DNA from: Geminocystis sp. GBBB08 | Lineage (GTDB): Bacteria; Cyanobacteriota; Cyanobacteriia; Cyanobacteriales; Cyanobacteriaceae | Reading direction: 5' to 3' | Length of the DNA stretch: 48,518 nucleotides | NCBI RefSeq assembly: GCF_016743215.1 | Contig: NZ_VRZC01000008.1 | Coordinates: 1-48,518, forward strand | In this document: positions 27,720 to 36,711 of the stretch, piece by piece | Numbering within the stretch: position 1 is the stretch's first letter | Layout of the letters: each line of letters begins with the position of its first letter | Position numbers and translations under genes: made by a program | The notes under the pieces: model-generated | What the model was told of the DNA's origin: nothing | What the model saw: the letters and a program-made list of their open reading frames with translations, nothing else | The model's database searches: none

Positions 27720-28593
27720 CTACTTTTGGTTTAATTAATTTTACATCTTCATTTATTCTTAATTCACTGATACCGATAAATTCAGAAATATAATTATAAG
27801 TACGATAAAATTGCTCATTATTTTTTTCATTGCTCATTATTTTTTGTCCTTGACACCATCGTTGACTCTCATCTTCATTGAGGTTAATTATGGGTAAATT
27901 CTGTAGGGGATAATCAAGATTAATTAAGGATAACTTATTCTCTTCTTGTTGTTTAATTATTTCCTCAAAATTTAAGCTATTTTCTATGTCCATTCCACAG
28001 CTAAGAGTTCTATTTAAAGATGATAAAGTCGCCCCTGTTCCTAATTTTTCTCCCAAATCACGAGCTAGAGATCTAATATAAGTTCCACTACCACAAAACA
28101 CCTGTAAATCTAACTCTGGAAATTCGCCACTGTGCCAATGTAAAATATCAATTTTAGTTATTTCTACTTCTCGTTTTGGTATATCTATTATTTGTCCTTT
28201 TCTGGCTAATTCATATAATTTTTTCCCCCCTTGTTTTATGGCACTATAAGCGGGAGGAATCTGCTCAATTTTACCGATAAAATCTTTTAAATAAGGAGTA
28301 ATTTTTTCTAAAGTTAAATCAAAAGCTGAAGTTTTTTTGATAATATCTCCTTCTAAATCATCAGTAGTGGTAACAATTCCAAATCTAATTTTAGCTTGAT
28401 AAGCCTTCGCTGTTGGTAAAAATTGTAATAATCTAGTCGCTTTACCAATGGCTATAGGTAAAACACCGGTAGCTAAAGGATCTAAAGTACCACCATGACC
28501 GATTTTTTTCGTTTTTAAGATCTTTCTCAATTTAGCAACACAATCATGAGAAGTGAAATTTTGGGGTTTATTTAAGTTTAGAAAACCATCCAT
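27709..28593 (-). CDS. truB: tRNA pseudouridine(55) synthase TruB
   Basis: Makes pseudouridine 55 in the T loop of tRNAs. It starts MDGFLNLNKPQNFTSHDCV and contains GHGGTLDPLATGVLPIAIG, with catalytic Asp38. Further motifs are YQAKIRFGIVTTTDDLEGD and GTYIRSLARDLGEKLG. Length 294 is normal, with a small extra C-terminal domain. Convergent with nth, overlapping its end by 11 bases. Confidence 0.97.
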   Translation of the reverse strand: MDGFLNLNKPQNFTSHDCVAKLRKILKTKKIGHGGTLDPLATGVLPIAIGKATRLLQFLPTAKAYQAKIRFGIVTTTDDLEGDIIKKTSAFDLTLEKITPYLKDFIGKIEQIPPAYSAIKQGGKKLYELARKGQIIDIPKREVEITKIDILHWHSGEFPELDLQVFCGSGTYIRSLARDLGEKLGTGATLSSLNRTLSCGMDIENSLNFEEIIKQQEENKLSLINLDYPLQNLPIINLNEDESQRWCQGQKIMSNEKNNEQFYRTYNYISEFIGISELRINEDVKLIKPKVVIL

Positions 28594-28595
28594 TG

Positions 28596-28754
28596 ATTAA
28601 TTGGAAATGAGGAATGAGGAATGAGGAATAAAGAATGAAGAATCAGCAAGGGGTTTAAACCCTTTGTTAAGAATCAAGAATGAGTAATAATTGTGGAATA
28701 GACAAGATGTGCTAATTGTTAATTTTTAATTGCTAATTGCTAATTGCTAATTTT
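28596..28754. repeat. Heptamer repeats and a palindrome upstream of truB
   Basis: ATGAGGA is repeated about three times (28596-28620), and GCTAATT/GTTAATT heptamers cluster at 28711-28752. Between them lies the palindrome GGGGTTTAAACCC (28650-28662). This is the truB-chlI gap; both genes point left, so it also contains the truB promoter region. No RNA gene seen. Confidence 0.65.
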
Positions 28755-29822
28755 TTATTCAGTTAATCCAAAAACACGATTAATGGATTTTTCGACTTTG
28801 TAGCCCGAATCAATGGATTCTAAAGGATCTTTTCTTAAACGATGACGCAAACACAAAGGCATCACACGACGAATATCATCTGCTGTAACTTCTGTACGAG
28901 ATTCAAAGGCAGCTAAGGCTTTAGCGGCACGATTAGTAACAATATCTCCTCTTAAACCGTCAATATCTAATTCTGAACAAATTTCCGATACTTTCACTCG
29001 AATATCATAATCCATCGTTACTTTTGGTAATAATTCTTGAGCTTGTACTAATTTTTTTTGTAATTCTTGTTGTTGTGATTCATATTGAGTCAAGAAACCT
29101 TGAGGATCACGATCAAATTCTCCTCTTTGTTCAACTATTTGGACTCTTAAATCAGGCTCTTTGACTGTGCGTATCTCTGCGTGCATTCCAAAACGATCGA
29201 GTAATTGAGGGCGTAATTCACCTTCTTCAGGATTGCCTGAACCTACCAAGACAAAACGGGCAGGGTGACGAATAGAAATTCCTTCTCTTTCTACCGTATT
29301 CCACCCACTAGCGGCGGAGTCTAGTAGTACATCAACTAAGTGATCATCAAGTAAGTTAACTTCGTCAACATAGAGAATACCACGATTAGCTTTAGCTAGT
29401 AATCCGGGTTCAAAGGCTTTTACTCCTTCAGAAAGTGCTTTTTCAATGTCTATCGTACCACATACTCGATCTTCCGTTGCACCTAAAGGTAAATCAACCA
29501 TTGGCACTTTTTTTTGAATAATTGTTAATTCTTCTTGACGATCAATTTTGTCTCGAATATCATCAGCCATCATTTCGACATCGATAGGAGAGGAGTTAAA
29601 AGGATCACCTGCTACTACGTCAATCTCTGGTAATAAGTCCGCTAAAGCCCTAATAGTTGTAGATTTTCCCGTACCTCGATCGCCCATAATCATCACTCCG
29701 CCAATTTTAGGATCAATGACGTTAAGTAATAAAGCAAGTTTCATTTGTTCTTGTCCGACAATAGCGGTAAAAGGAAAAACGACACGACGATTTTTAGGAG
29801 GGGCTTGTAAAGTTGCGGTCAT
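28755..29822 (-). CDS. chlI: Magnesium chelatase ATPase subunit I
   Basis: The AAA+ motor that, with ChlD and ChlH, inserts Mg2+ into protoporphyrin IX, the first committed step to chlorophyll. Walker [10 protein letters not shown] is at residues 47-55, the Walker B region reads [16 protein letters not shown], and sensor motifs follow in [20 protein letters not shown]. Length 355 is typical. It starts [20 protein letters not shown] after a short leader. It marks the organism as a chlorophyll-making phototroph. Confidence 0.98.
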   Translation of the reverse strand: MTATLQAPPKNRRVVFPFTAIVGQEQMKLALLLNVIDPKIGGVMIMGDRGTGKSTTIRALADLLPEIDVVAGDPFNSSPIDVEMMADDIRDKIDRQEELTIIQKKVPMVDLPLGATEDRVCGTIDIEKALSEGVKAFEPGLLAKANRGILYVDEVNLLDDHLVDVLLDSAASGWNTVEREGISIRHPARFVLVGSGNPEEGELRPQLLDRFGMHAEIRTVKEPDLRVQIVEQRGEFDRDPQGFLTQYESQQQELQKKLVQAQELLPKVTMDYDIRVKVSEICSELDIDGLRGDIVTNRAAKALAAFESRTEVTADDIRRVMPLCLRHRLRKDPLESIDSGYKVEKSINRVFGLTE

Positions 29823-30140
29823 AATTTTTTATAAAAAGATTTACTTAGAATTAAATTTAATCAGTGCATTATAAGCATAACCTTTTTATCATATTCGTTT
29901 GTTCAAAACCCGTCAACTAAGCTGAAAATTTAATTTACTGATTTTATTCTTAGAATGTTACAAGCATACATTTATTTTCGTAATATAGCATTCCTAAATC
30001 ATTGGTGAGAATATAATTTTCATAACAGCTTGATAGTATTTCTGTAACTCATGCTCAGTGGGAACTTTTGGCAATTTCTTTTCCGAATGAGTTAGCTCAA
30101 TATTTAATATCAGGTTCGATTAAATAGTTATAGTAAAATT
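29823..30140. other. Intergenic debris between chlI and the glycan region
   Basis: TATAGCATTCCTAAATCATT at 29984 matches the left arm of the MITE at 26244, but I find no matching right arm. A 33-codon plus-strand frame (30026-30127) ending EWFPNELAQYL-like sequence reads smoothly but has no start and no family I know. CGCAAAGG/CGCAAAGA filler follows at 30143. Confidence 0.4.
29984..30010. repeat. Solo arm of the MITE-like repeat
   Basis: The 27 bases match 26244-26270 at 24 positions, including TATAGCA and CCTAAAT and ATTGGTGA. It lacks a detectable partner arm within 200 bases. It is probably a decayed or truncated copy of the same element. Confidence 0.6.
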
Positions 30141-30341
30141 TCACGCAAAGGCGCCAAGACGCAAAGAAGTTCGCAAATTTTTATTATAAGTAATCATCCG
30201 AACTTGATATAACTTAGTACGCAGATGCTGAAAAACACTTTTAAGATAATTGTAATCAGGATGTTCATCCCTTAATAACTTAGCGATCGCCCTAGCTTCT
30301 AGCTTTACGCCGATATGACTAACTAGAAAAAAATTTGCCAT
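30141..30341 (-). pseudogene. Possible fragment of a phage-type integrase/recombinase
   Basis: A 66-residue frame starts MANFFLVSHIGVKLEARAIA and continues LLRDEHPDYNYLKSVFQHLR. This opening resembles the N-terminal helical part of tyrosine-recombinase-like proteins from cyanobacteria, but I am not certain. There is no catalytic domain, and its last third runs into CGCAAAGA-type filler, so it looks truncated. Its first 23 bases overlap the 3' end of the upstream glycosyltransferase gene. It could also be a small hypothetical protein. Confidence 0.35.
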
Positions 30342-31653
30342 ATTTTATCCATAATCGATGTCTAAATGATTTTGGTAAAACTTTCCTACCAATCTCAAAG
30401 CAAGTGCTTATTATAGTTGGTCTTAGATTTGCCATAAATAATCTAAATATATGCGGTTTTCGTCCCTGAGTGCGTCCTACTAAGTCTGGGAGTATTGGTG
30501 GTAAGGAAATTTTTCTGGGAATTTTAATAGGATAAGTAATTGTAGAGCGATCGCTAAGTTCAGAAATGACATTCAGCCAACGTTGGTAACAAATTTCTTC
30601 ACTATAATTCTCAGCTACTAATAATTTAGAAGCATTAGAATATTCTAACCAAGTTTCAGGATGATTGACTAGGTGAACAATAGCTGTGGCTGCTTGTTCA
30701 GGCGTATCATCTACCAATAGTCCAGATTCATTGTGTTTAACCAGTTCAGGAATACCACTGGAAATTGAGCGGACGATAGGAACAACCCCTATCGCCATTG
30801 CCTCAAGTAATGCAATTGGTAAACCTTCGTAATCGGACATTAATAATATCACCTGACATAGAGCCAGCTTGGCTGGAACTTGAGATGATTCTACTCTACC
30901 TAAAAAAATAATGCGATCGGCTAAACCACGATCATTGATAAAATCACGAGATATCGTCATTTCATCGCCATCACCAATTATCCAACATTCAATCCGTGGA
31001 TCAAGGCGACAAGCTTGACACATTACCTCTAAAACTAAAGAAATTCTTTTTTGTTCTTCGACAACTCTCCCACTAAAGACAACTCGAAATGGAGAATCAG
31101 AAAATGAAGCAGTATTTTCAAAAATAGATACTCCGTAGGGAATGGTTATAGGTTGATGAGCTAACTCTTTCTGTACAGCCTTTTTGCTTATGTAATCTGA
31201 TACGCCTATCATCAAACCATTATTGGCTTCTGGTGCAACTGTTTCGGCAAATGCCCAGTAAACTGGATCGTCAGAATGAATGGCCATTGACCAAGGCAAT
31301 CCGTAGGAATCTGCAATACCTGCTGTATGATATGTTGACTCAAGACATTGAGGCAAGAATACTCGGGGTTGATAACGGTTAATAAAAGCTAACATACTGG
31401 ATATATCATCTTCTATATAAGGTGATTGGATAGCAATTTCAACAGATATTCCGGCTTCTCTTAAAATAGGCAACAGAGAGGATTCCTCGACATCTGAACC
31501 ACTATGTATTAAAAATACTACAATTGGGATACTGTCACTATGCATACGTAATAATAATCTTTGCAACCAAGTTGTAACTCCACCAATATCGTCCTTTTTA
31601 CTATAGTGGGCAAATGCAATGAGGGGGGGCTTATGGTAACTTGCAATAGTCAT
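30319..31653 (-). CDS. GT4-type glycosyltransferase (region edge)
   Basis: 444 residues with a GT-B fold. The N-terminal half contains DIGGVTTWLQRLLLRM; the C-terminal half has VVFSGRVVEEQKRISLVLEV, CWIIGDGDE and DYEGLPIALLEAMAIGVVPI with the EX7E nucleotide-sugar-binding pair, then SSGIPELVKHNESGLLVDD. It probably transfers a hexose to a cell-surface glycan at the cytosolic membrane face. Donor and acceptor are unknown. It is divergent from the oxygenase gene, with 84 bases between the starts. Confidence 0.88.
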   Translation of the reverse strand: MTIASYHKPPLIAFAHYSKKDDIGGVTTWLQRLLLRMHSDSIPIVVFLIHSGSDVEESSLLPILREAGISVEIAIQSPYIEDDISSMLAFINRYQPRVFLPQCLESTYHTAGIADSYGLPWSMAIHSDDPVYWAFAETVAPEANNGLMIGVSDYISKKAVQKELAHQPITIPYGVSIFENTASFSDSPFRVVFSGRVVEEQKRISLVLEVMCQACRLDPRIECWIIGDGDEMTISRDFINDRGLADRIIFLGRVESSQVPAKLALCQVILLMSDYEGLPIALLEAMAIGVVPIVRSISSGIPELVKHNESGLLVDDTPEQAATAIVHLVNHPETWLEYSNASKLLVAENYSEEICYQRWLNVISELSDRSTITYPIKIPRKISLPPILPDLVGRTQGRKPHIFRLFMANLRPTIISTCFEIGRKVLPKSFRHRLWIKYGKFFSS

Positions 31654-31737
31654 CTTTCAAAGATTGTAAAAAAACAAAGTTTATTGTACTATAATTATCT
31701 GTAATATTTTTATAGTTTAATACTATTTTATAGGACA

Positions 31738-32583
31738 ATGGCTGAATTTATAAATAAAGGCTTATATAATTTTTTGGAACTTTCTCTCGATCAGTTTCCC
31801 CGCCTTGAAAATTTTTTGAAAGATATGCAGCAAGGAAGGCTTGATGGAGTAATCATTTCAGGGATATTCAATCAACAAGAACTAAAAACATTCCAGACTC
31901 AGTTTCAAAAATTTTCAGAACAAATCAAGGGAACTGACCTATTCGCAGAAACAGATTTTGGCTCAGTAATTGGTTCTTCATTGATGGAAAATAATCTAGA
32001 AGCCTATTTAGATAGATCATGTCGTTCATTAGATTTTTTTGAGTCGGTTTTTCAAGGCAATTTTTGTTCCTTTGTCACAGGACTGCTTTCTAAATTAGCT
32101 GGGAAACAAATGATTTTGAAAGCTCGATTTTCAAACACTGATAAGTCTGCTAGTCCAGCTTCAATTAGAATTTGTAAGCCCGAACATCAAGCTTTAAATG
32201 CACATATTCATCGTGAATTCGAGCTGTACTTTCCTTTGTATCAAAAAATTGCTTCCATCAGTCGTTTAGAGACCGAGTTAAGTTACTATCTAATGTTGCA
32301 AAAGCCTAATAGCGGGGGAGCTCTTACATTGTACGATTTACAATGGCACAACACACCCCAAGAATATATCCGTCCAGAACTATTTATGGCTGAACAACGT
32401 AATGACTTTTTGGACAACCTTGATAAAATGCATATAAGGTTATCAGAGGGTGAGATAATTATCTTTGCTGCCAATAGCATATGGCATAAAATTGATGCAG
32501 TTCAGGGGAATACTAACAGGATAACCATTGGTGGTTTTATAACTGAATCCTTCGATTCTCGGTATCAATATTATTGGATATGA
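31738..32583 (+). CDS. Fe(II)/2-oxoglutarate oxygenase-like protein
   Basis: 281 residues. NAHIHREFE near 154-162 supplies a proximal histidine (His156 or His158) with Glu160. GGALTLYDLQWHN at 193-204 is the GGxLxLYDxxW-type strand seen in prolyl-hydroxylase-like oxygenases. SIWHKIDAVQGNTNRITIGG gives distal His250 and Arg261, the likely 2-oxoglutarate contact. A carboxylate Glu rather than Asp in the facial triad is unusual but tolerated in some families. It is the only plus-strand gene in the glycan region and lies between two glycosyltransferases. Substrate unknown. Confidence 0.65.
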   Translation: MAEFINKGLYNFLELSLDQFPRLENFLKDMQQGRLDGVIISGIFNQQELKTFQTQFQKFSEQIKGTDLFAETDFGSVIGSSLMENNLEAYLDRSCRSLDFFESVFQGNFCSFVTGLLSKLAGKQMILKARFSNTDKSASPASIRICKPEHQALNAHIHREFELYFPLYQKIASISRLETELSYYLMLQKPNSGGALTLYDLQWHNTPQEYIRPELFMAEQRNDFLDNLDKMHIRLSEGEIIIFAANSIWHKIDAVQGNTNRITIGGFITESFDSRYQYYWI

Positions 32584-32649
32584 TAATCTTTTCCCGGAAA
32601 ATAAGTGCTAATTTGTCTTGCACCACTTGTTTTTTGCAAAGAGCAAAAC

Positions 32650-33918
32650 CTATCTTTTTGTATGAAAATCATTGATCGTTTGTCTATAAAAGTCAACAAG
32701 TTGATTAATAACTTTTTCTGGTTGTAATTGCTGTGTTCTCTGATATGCTTTTTTGCCTATTTCCAATCTTTTCTCTTCGGTTAAACTCAGCACTTCTTTA
32801 ATTATCCTTAGCAGATCTTGAGAGTTATCTTTTTCGCACAAAAAACCACTTACTCCATGTTCAATTAGTTGTTCAAAACTTGTGCTATTTGTACCAATAA
32901 CAATTCGCTTATGTCCCATCGCTTCTATACAGGTATTTGGAAAATTATCTATTATAGATGGTAAAACCACAGCATAAGCATTAGAAACAATTGGATAAAG
33001 ATAGTCGTGAGTTAATCTATCAAAATGAATTACTCTCTCCTTGTTTTCTACGGCATTTTCTCTGATTTTATCCATCATACTTTTTCCCTGAAATCCCAGA
33101 TAGTCTTTATCCCTACCGACAAAAACAAAGAATAAATTTTTCCTAAAAGTCAACAAGGAATAAATTATTTCTGCAATTAATCCACATCCTTTCATTAATC
33201 CAATTGTTCCAAAAAATAGTAGATACTCTTTACCTTTCAAATTCTTTTCGTAAATACTATTATTTAGTGTTTCAGTCTCAATCATAAAGGGTGATTCGAT
33301 AACTTTAACATCTTTTTTAACAATTTTTTCTATTGTTTTTGCATTGAGTTCGCTAGGACAAAATAGAGCATCTGATAGTTTATTGGCCCAATCTTCTTGC
33401 TTTTCCATTAACCAAACATCTAGTGTTCTTTTTACTTTATAGGCATCATTCCATTGAGGTAAATATCCAGAAATACGAGTTACTTTAGGTATATTGTTCA
33501 GAGGAAACAACCCAAGTGCTGCACAATTTGGATATTGAACAACAGATATGGGATGTTCAATTTGTTTGAGTTTTTCTCTCAATTGCCAACTCATTAAAAC
33601 CTGTATGGTAGAGTGATACATTTTCCCGAAAGTTATCCAATTCCAAAACCTAAATAGCCAATCATTATACTTGTTGGTCTGAAATATTTTTAAATACGTC
33701 CCAGTGTAAACTCTAAATCTATGCACTTCAATGCCTTTATGGATAAATACATCCTCATTTTCGTGAGAAAGGACAAAAACAATCGGTCTATGTCCAAGCT
33801 CTTTCAAACCTAAGCCAACTCTATGAACATAGTTAGATAATCCAGCGTCAAAAAAATCTTCAGTAACATACTCAGTTGTTACTAGAATAATCGTTAAATG
33901 CGATCGTGTCTCTTCCAT
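32650..33918 (-). CDS. GT4-type glycosyltransferase
   Basis: 422 residues from ATG 33918, chosen because GAGG lies just upstream and because it begins EETRSHLTIILVTTEYV directly at the Rossmann fold. The in-frame ATG at 33960 would overlap asnB by 26 bases. The C-terminal half has KEYLLFFGTIGLMKGCGLIA, VVLPSIIDNFPNTCIEAMGH in the EX7E position (N-T-C-I-E-A) and GVSGFLCEKDNSQDLLRII. It lies 16 bases after the asnB stop, suggesting one transcript. Sugar specificity cannot be told. Confidence 0.87.
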   Translation of the reverse strand: MEETRSHLTIILVTTEYVTEDFFDAGLSNYVHRVGLGLKELGHRPIVFVLSHENEDVFIHKGIEVHRFRVYTGTYLKIFQTNKYNDWLFRFWNWITFGKMYHSTIQVLMSWQLREKLKQIEHPISVVQYPNCAALGLFPLNNIPKVTRISGYLPQWNDAYKVKRTLDVWLMEKQEDWANKLSDALFCPSELNAKTIEKIVKKDVKVIESPFMIETETLNNSIYEKNLKGKEYLLFFGTIGLMKGCGLIAEIIYSLLTFRKNLFFVFVGRDKDYLGFQGKSMMDKIRENAVENKERVIHFDRLTHDYLYPIVSNAYAVVLPSIIDNFPNTCIEAMGHKRIVIGTNSTSFEQLIEHGVSGFLCEKDNSQDLLRIIKEVLSLTEEKRLEIGKKAYQRTQQLQPEKVINQLVDFYRQTINDFHTKR

Positions 33919-33934
33919 AACTACCTCATAAATA

Positions 33935-35773
33935 TCAGATATTTTGATTAAGCCATTCATCTAAAACAAGAAGTAACCAAAGGGAATTAGTTTGTTCTTG
34001 TTTAATCATTTTTTGAACTATTTCTGGGCGAAAGTATTGATATAGTTTACACCCAGAATCGAGGAAACGCTCCTCCAATATTTTTCTATAATTGCCTTGA
34101 GCAGACAAACATTTTTCAATGGGAGGACTAAATCCCATCTTCCGACGATGTAAAAAATCATGAGGATAATAACGACTCAGTAATTTTTTAAAAAGTAGCT
34201 TTCCTTCCCAAATTCCTTGATAGTTTCTGCCAATGTTAAAGGACTCAGGAATACTTACCGCAAATTCAAATACCTTGGTATCAACAATTGGTGTTCTTAC
34301 TTCTAGTCCATTCATCATACTCGCTATATCTACTTTTGTCAAAATACAAGAAGGCATATAGGTTTTGATGTCTAAATATTGAGCTTTTTGATTCCAATTA
34401 TAATTACTAACTTTCTTGTATTCTTCTTCAAAAATATTTATCGGTTGATTAACTATAGAATCATATTCCCTCCTCCATAATTCAAGGCGATCGCCAGAGG
34501 ATATTTGAGTGATATGCCTAAACCAAGTTTGTAAATCAGGAATACGATACGGACAGTGATCTCGTTTCCAAAAACGACTAAAAGGATCGGTTATTCTTTC
34601 CCATCTAGGCTTTTCTTCTTGATATTTATGTAACCAATACATCCAATCAAGATAATTATTATAGCCAGCAAACAATTCATCGCCCCCATCACCAGATAAC
34701 ACCATTGTCACTTGTTCGCGTGCCATTTTACTGAGGTAATAGGTTGGGATTGCTGAACTATCTCCAAAGGGTTCGCCATAATGTTTAACTAACTTAGGTA
34801 AAAGATTCTCTATGGACTCTAGTTTAACAGTTTCTGTATGGTGATCTGTTTTCCATCTCTTGGCTGCAATTTCTGCATATCCGGGTTCATTAAAGTCAGC
34901 TTCATCAAAACCAATACTGAAAGTTTTAACTGGTTCTTCGAGCAATTGACTCATATAGGCAACTATTGCGCTTGAATCAACACCCCCTGAGAGAAATGCT
35001 CCGAAGGAAACATCAGATACCAAATGGGTTTTGACTGATTCCTTGAAAACAAAGTCAAATTCTTCTAACCAATGTGCTTCGTTTTTAGTTTTATTAGGCT
35101 TGAAATTCAAATGCCAATATTGTTTGCTTTCAAAAATAGTACCGCCAAAGGTGACACTAATATAATGAGCAGGAAGTAACTTTTTTATCTGTTGGAAAAT
35201 GGTTTTTGGAGCAGGAATATACTTTAACCAAAGATATTGATCAATTGCTTGTAAATCTATATCTAAGTTAATTGAAAGTTGACGTAAAGCTTGAATTTCT
35301 GAAGCGAAGGCAAAAAAAGTATCGGTAAAAATATAGTATAAAGGCTTAATTCCTAACTGATCACGAGCAATAAAAACCTTTTGACGATTCAAGTCAACAA
35401 TGCCAAAAGCAAACATTCCGCGAAATTTTTGGACACAAGAATCTCCCCATTCTTCATAACCATGTACAATTACTTCTGTATCAGAGTTGGTTTTAAATCT
35501 ATGACCTTTACTAATTAATTGCTGTCTTAGTTCTCGATAGTTATAAATTTCTCCATTAAATGTTATCCATATAGTTTCATCTTTATTGCAAAGGGGTTGC
35601 TGTCCTGTCTCTAAATCAATAATAACTAATCGCCGATGACCAATAGCCACTTGTCCATTGATCCAGATCCCATCGCCATCTGGTCCACGATGACTAAGAG
35701 AATTTGTCATTAATTGAATGTCTTGGCGATTAGCTTTTTCTTGGAATTGAAGAATGCCAGTGATACCACACAT
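33935..35773 (-). CDS. asnB: Glutamine-hydrolysing asparagine synthetase-like amidotransferase
   Basis: 612 residues. The N-terminal Ntn hydrolase domain starts MCGITGIL with catalytic Cys2 and has SHRGPDGDG and RLVIIDLETGQQPL. The synthetase domain has the PP-loop SGGVDSS at 262-268 and SGDGGDELFAGYN. Catalysis is ATP- and glutamine-dependent amide formation. In surface-glycan loci, AsnB relatives such as the WbpS type are associated with amidation of sugar acids. Here, placed among glycosyltransferases and exporters, that role is as likely as making free asparagine. It is the standard 600-residue length. Confidence 0.92.
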   Translation of the reverse strand: MCGITGILQFQEKANRQDIQLMTNSLSHRGPDGDGIWINGQVAIGHRRLVIIDLETGQQPLCNKDETIWITFNGEIYNYRELRQQLISKGHRFKTNSDTEVIVHGYEEWGDSCVQKFRGMFAFGIVDLNRQKVFIARDQLGIKPLYYIFTDTFFAFASEIQALRQLSINLDIDLQAIDQYLWLKYIPAPKTIFQQIKKLLPAHYISVTFGGTIFESKQYWHLNFKPNKTKNEAHWLEEFDFVFKESVKTHLVSDVSFGAFLSGGVDSSAIVAYMSQLLEEPVKTFSIGFDEADFNEPGYAEIAAKRWKTDHHTETVKLESIENLLPKLVKHYGEPFGDSSAIPTYYLSKMAREQVTMVLSGDGGDELFAGYNNYLDWMYWLHKYQEEKPRWERITDPFSRFWKRDHCPYRIPDLQTWFRHITQISSGDRLELWRREYDSIVNQPINIFEEEYKKVSNYNWNQKAQYLDIKTYMPSCILTKVDIASMMNGLEVRTPIVDTKVFEFAVSIPESFNIGRNYQGIWEGKLLFKKLLSRYYPHDFLHRRKMGFSPPIEKCLSAQGNYRKILEERFLDSGCKLYQYFRPEIVQKMIKQEQTNSLWLLLVLDEWLNQNI

Positions 35774-35818
35774 AAGGCTGATTATTTTCTCTCAAAATAA
35801 ATATTGACCATATCAAAA

Positions 35819-36670
35819 CTAGATTTTACTTCTAATTTCATCACCATTCTTGAGAAGTTCCGCAAACTCTTCTTCTGTAATCATACGATTTTGATTTTCG
35901 ACAAAACCTTCACTTTTCCATTCAGGTTTGCGACTACCATATAATTCACTGACATGAGTGGTGAGAAAAAATTCACTGTCCGCATGAATCAACTCAAATC
36001 TTTCGTCATTTTCTTTAAAAAAGAAGGTTGGGGTAGCATCACTTGGAATACAGAGTATTTGAATCGCAATGCGAGACTGATCAGAGTCATTTTTTCGAGA
36101 CCAGTGAATGAGTGCATCATCAAAAATGATTGCTTCTCCGGCTTTCATTGGGAATGGTTTGAGATATTTCTCAATAAGAGCTTTTTGGAAGTTGGCAAAA
36201 TAGGGGGGACTATTTGGTGCTTCAATATGGGGCAGAATTTTGTGACTGCCCTCAACAATCTGAATAGCGCCGTTAGACTCAATAACATCCACTAGTGGAC
36301 ACCAAATAGTCACTGTAGTGTCACTAATATCAGCGATCGCTGGCCAGTTTTGATGAATTTGAAACTCTCCTGTATGAGGTGGTTTAACATAAAAATTACA
36401 GTTAAGAATTTCGTATCCTACAAGGTATTCATTTACAAAAGGAGTAAATACCCCTTTAATTAGATTGTAAGTTTGGCATTTATATTCAAGATTTGGATCT
36501 AGAAATGAACAATGGTAAGAGTTTTTCGGAGCAAAGTTGTCGTCTGGACGCAATTTACCTATTTCCTGTAGAAGATACATAACTTGCTTCGAAGACAACA
36601 TAGGAACTTGTGCATAGCCTTTTTTCAAAAAGCTTTTCTGTAAATTATCGTCTTGAAATACTTGTCGCAT
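35819..36670 (-). CDS. Phytanoyl-CoA dioxygenase (PhyH)-family protein with altered metal motif
   Basis: 283 residues. The family pattern is clear: TIWCPLVDVIESNGAIQIV and GSHKILPH, distal His189 in DDALIHWSRKND, and Arg200 in QSRIAIQ for 2-oxoglutarate. The proximal motif expected to be H-x-D reads His106-Gln-Asn108-Trp, so the aspartate ligand is replaced by asparagine (codon AAC). It may therefore bind iron weakly, use another ligand, or be inactive. It lies 45 bases upstream of asnB in the same direction. Confidence 0.8.
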   Translation of the reverse strand: MRQVFQDDNLQKSFLKKGYAQVPMLSSKQVMYLLQEIGKLRPDDNFAPKNSYHCSFLDPNLEYKCQTYNLIKGVFTPFVNEYLVGYEILNCNFYVKPPHTGEFQIHQNWPAIADISDTTVTIWCPLVDVIESNGAIQIVEGSHKILPHIEAPNSPPYFANFQKALIEKYLKPFPMKAGEAIIFDDALIHWSRKNDSDQSRIAIQILCIPSDATPTFFFKENDERFELIHADSEFFLTTHVSELYGSRKPEWKSEGFVENQNRMITEEEFAELLKNGDEIRSKI

Positions 36671-36711
36671 AGTATTATTTCAGGCTCAAAGAATTTAGTT
36701 CAGAGACATTA

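Noticed and set aside
30026-30127. 33-codon plus-strand frame reading smoothly to TAG
   Set aside because: No start codon, no recognised family, and embedded in repeat debris; too short to support as a gene.
35954-36295. 113-codon plus-strand frame opposite the PhyH-like gene
   Set aside because: Antisense shadow of a gene with clear family motifs.
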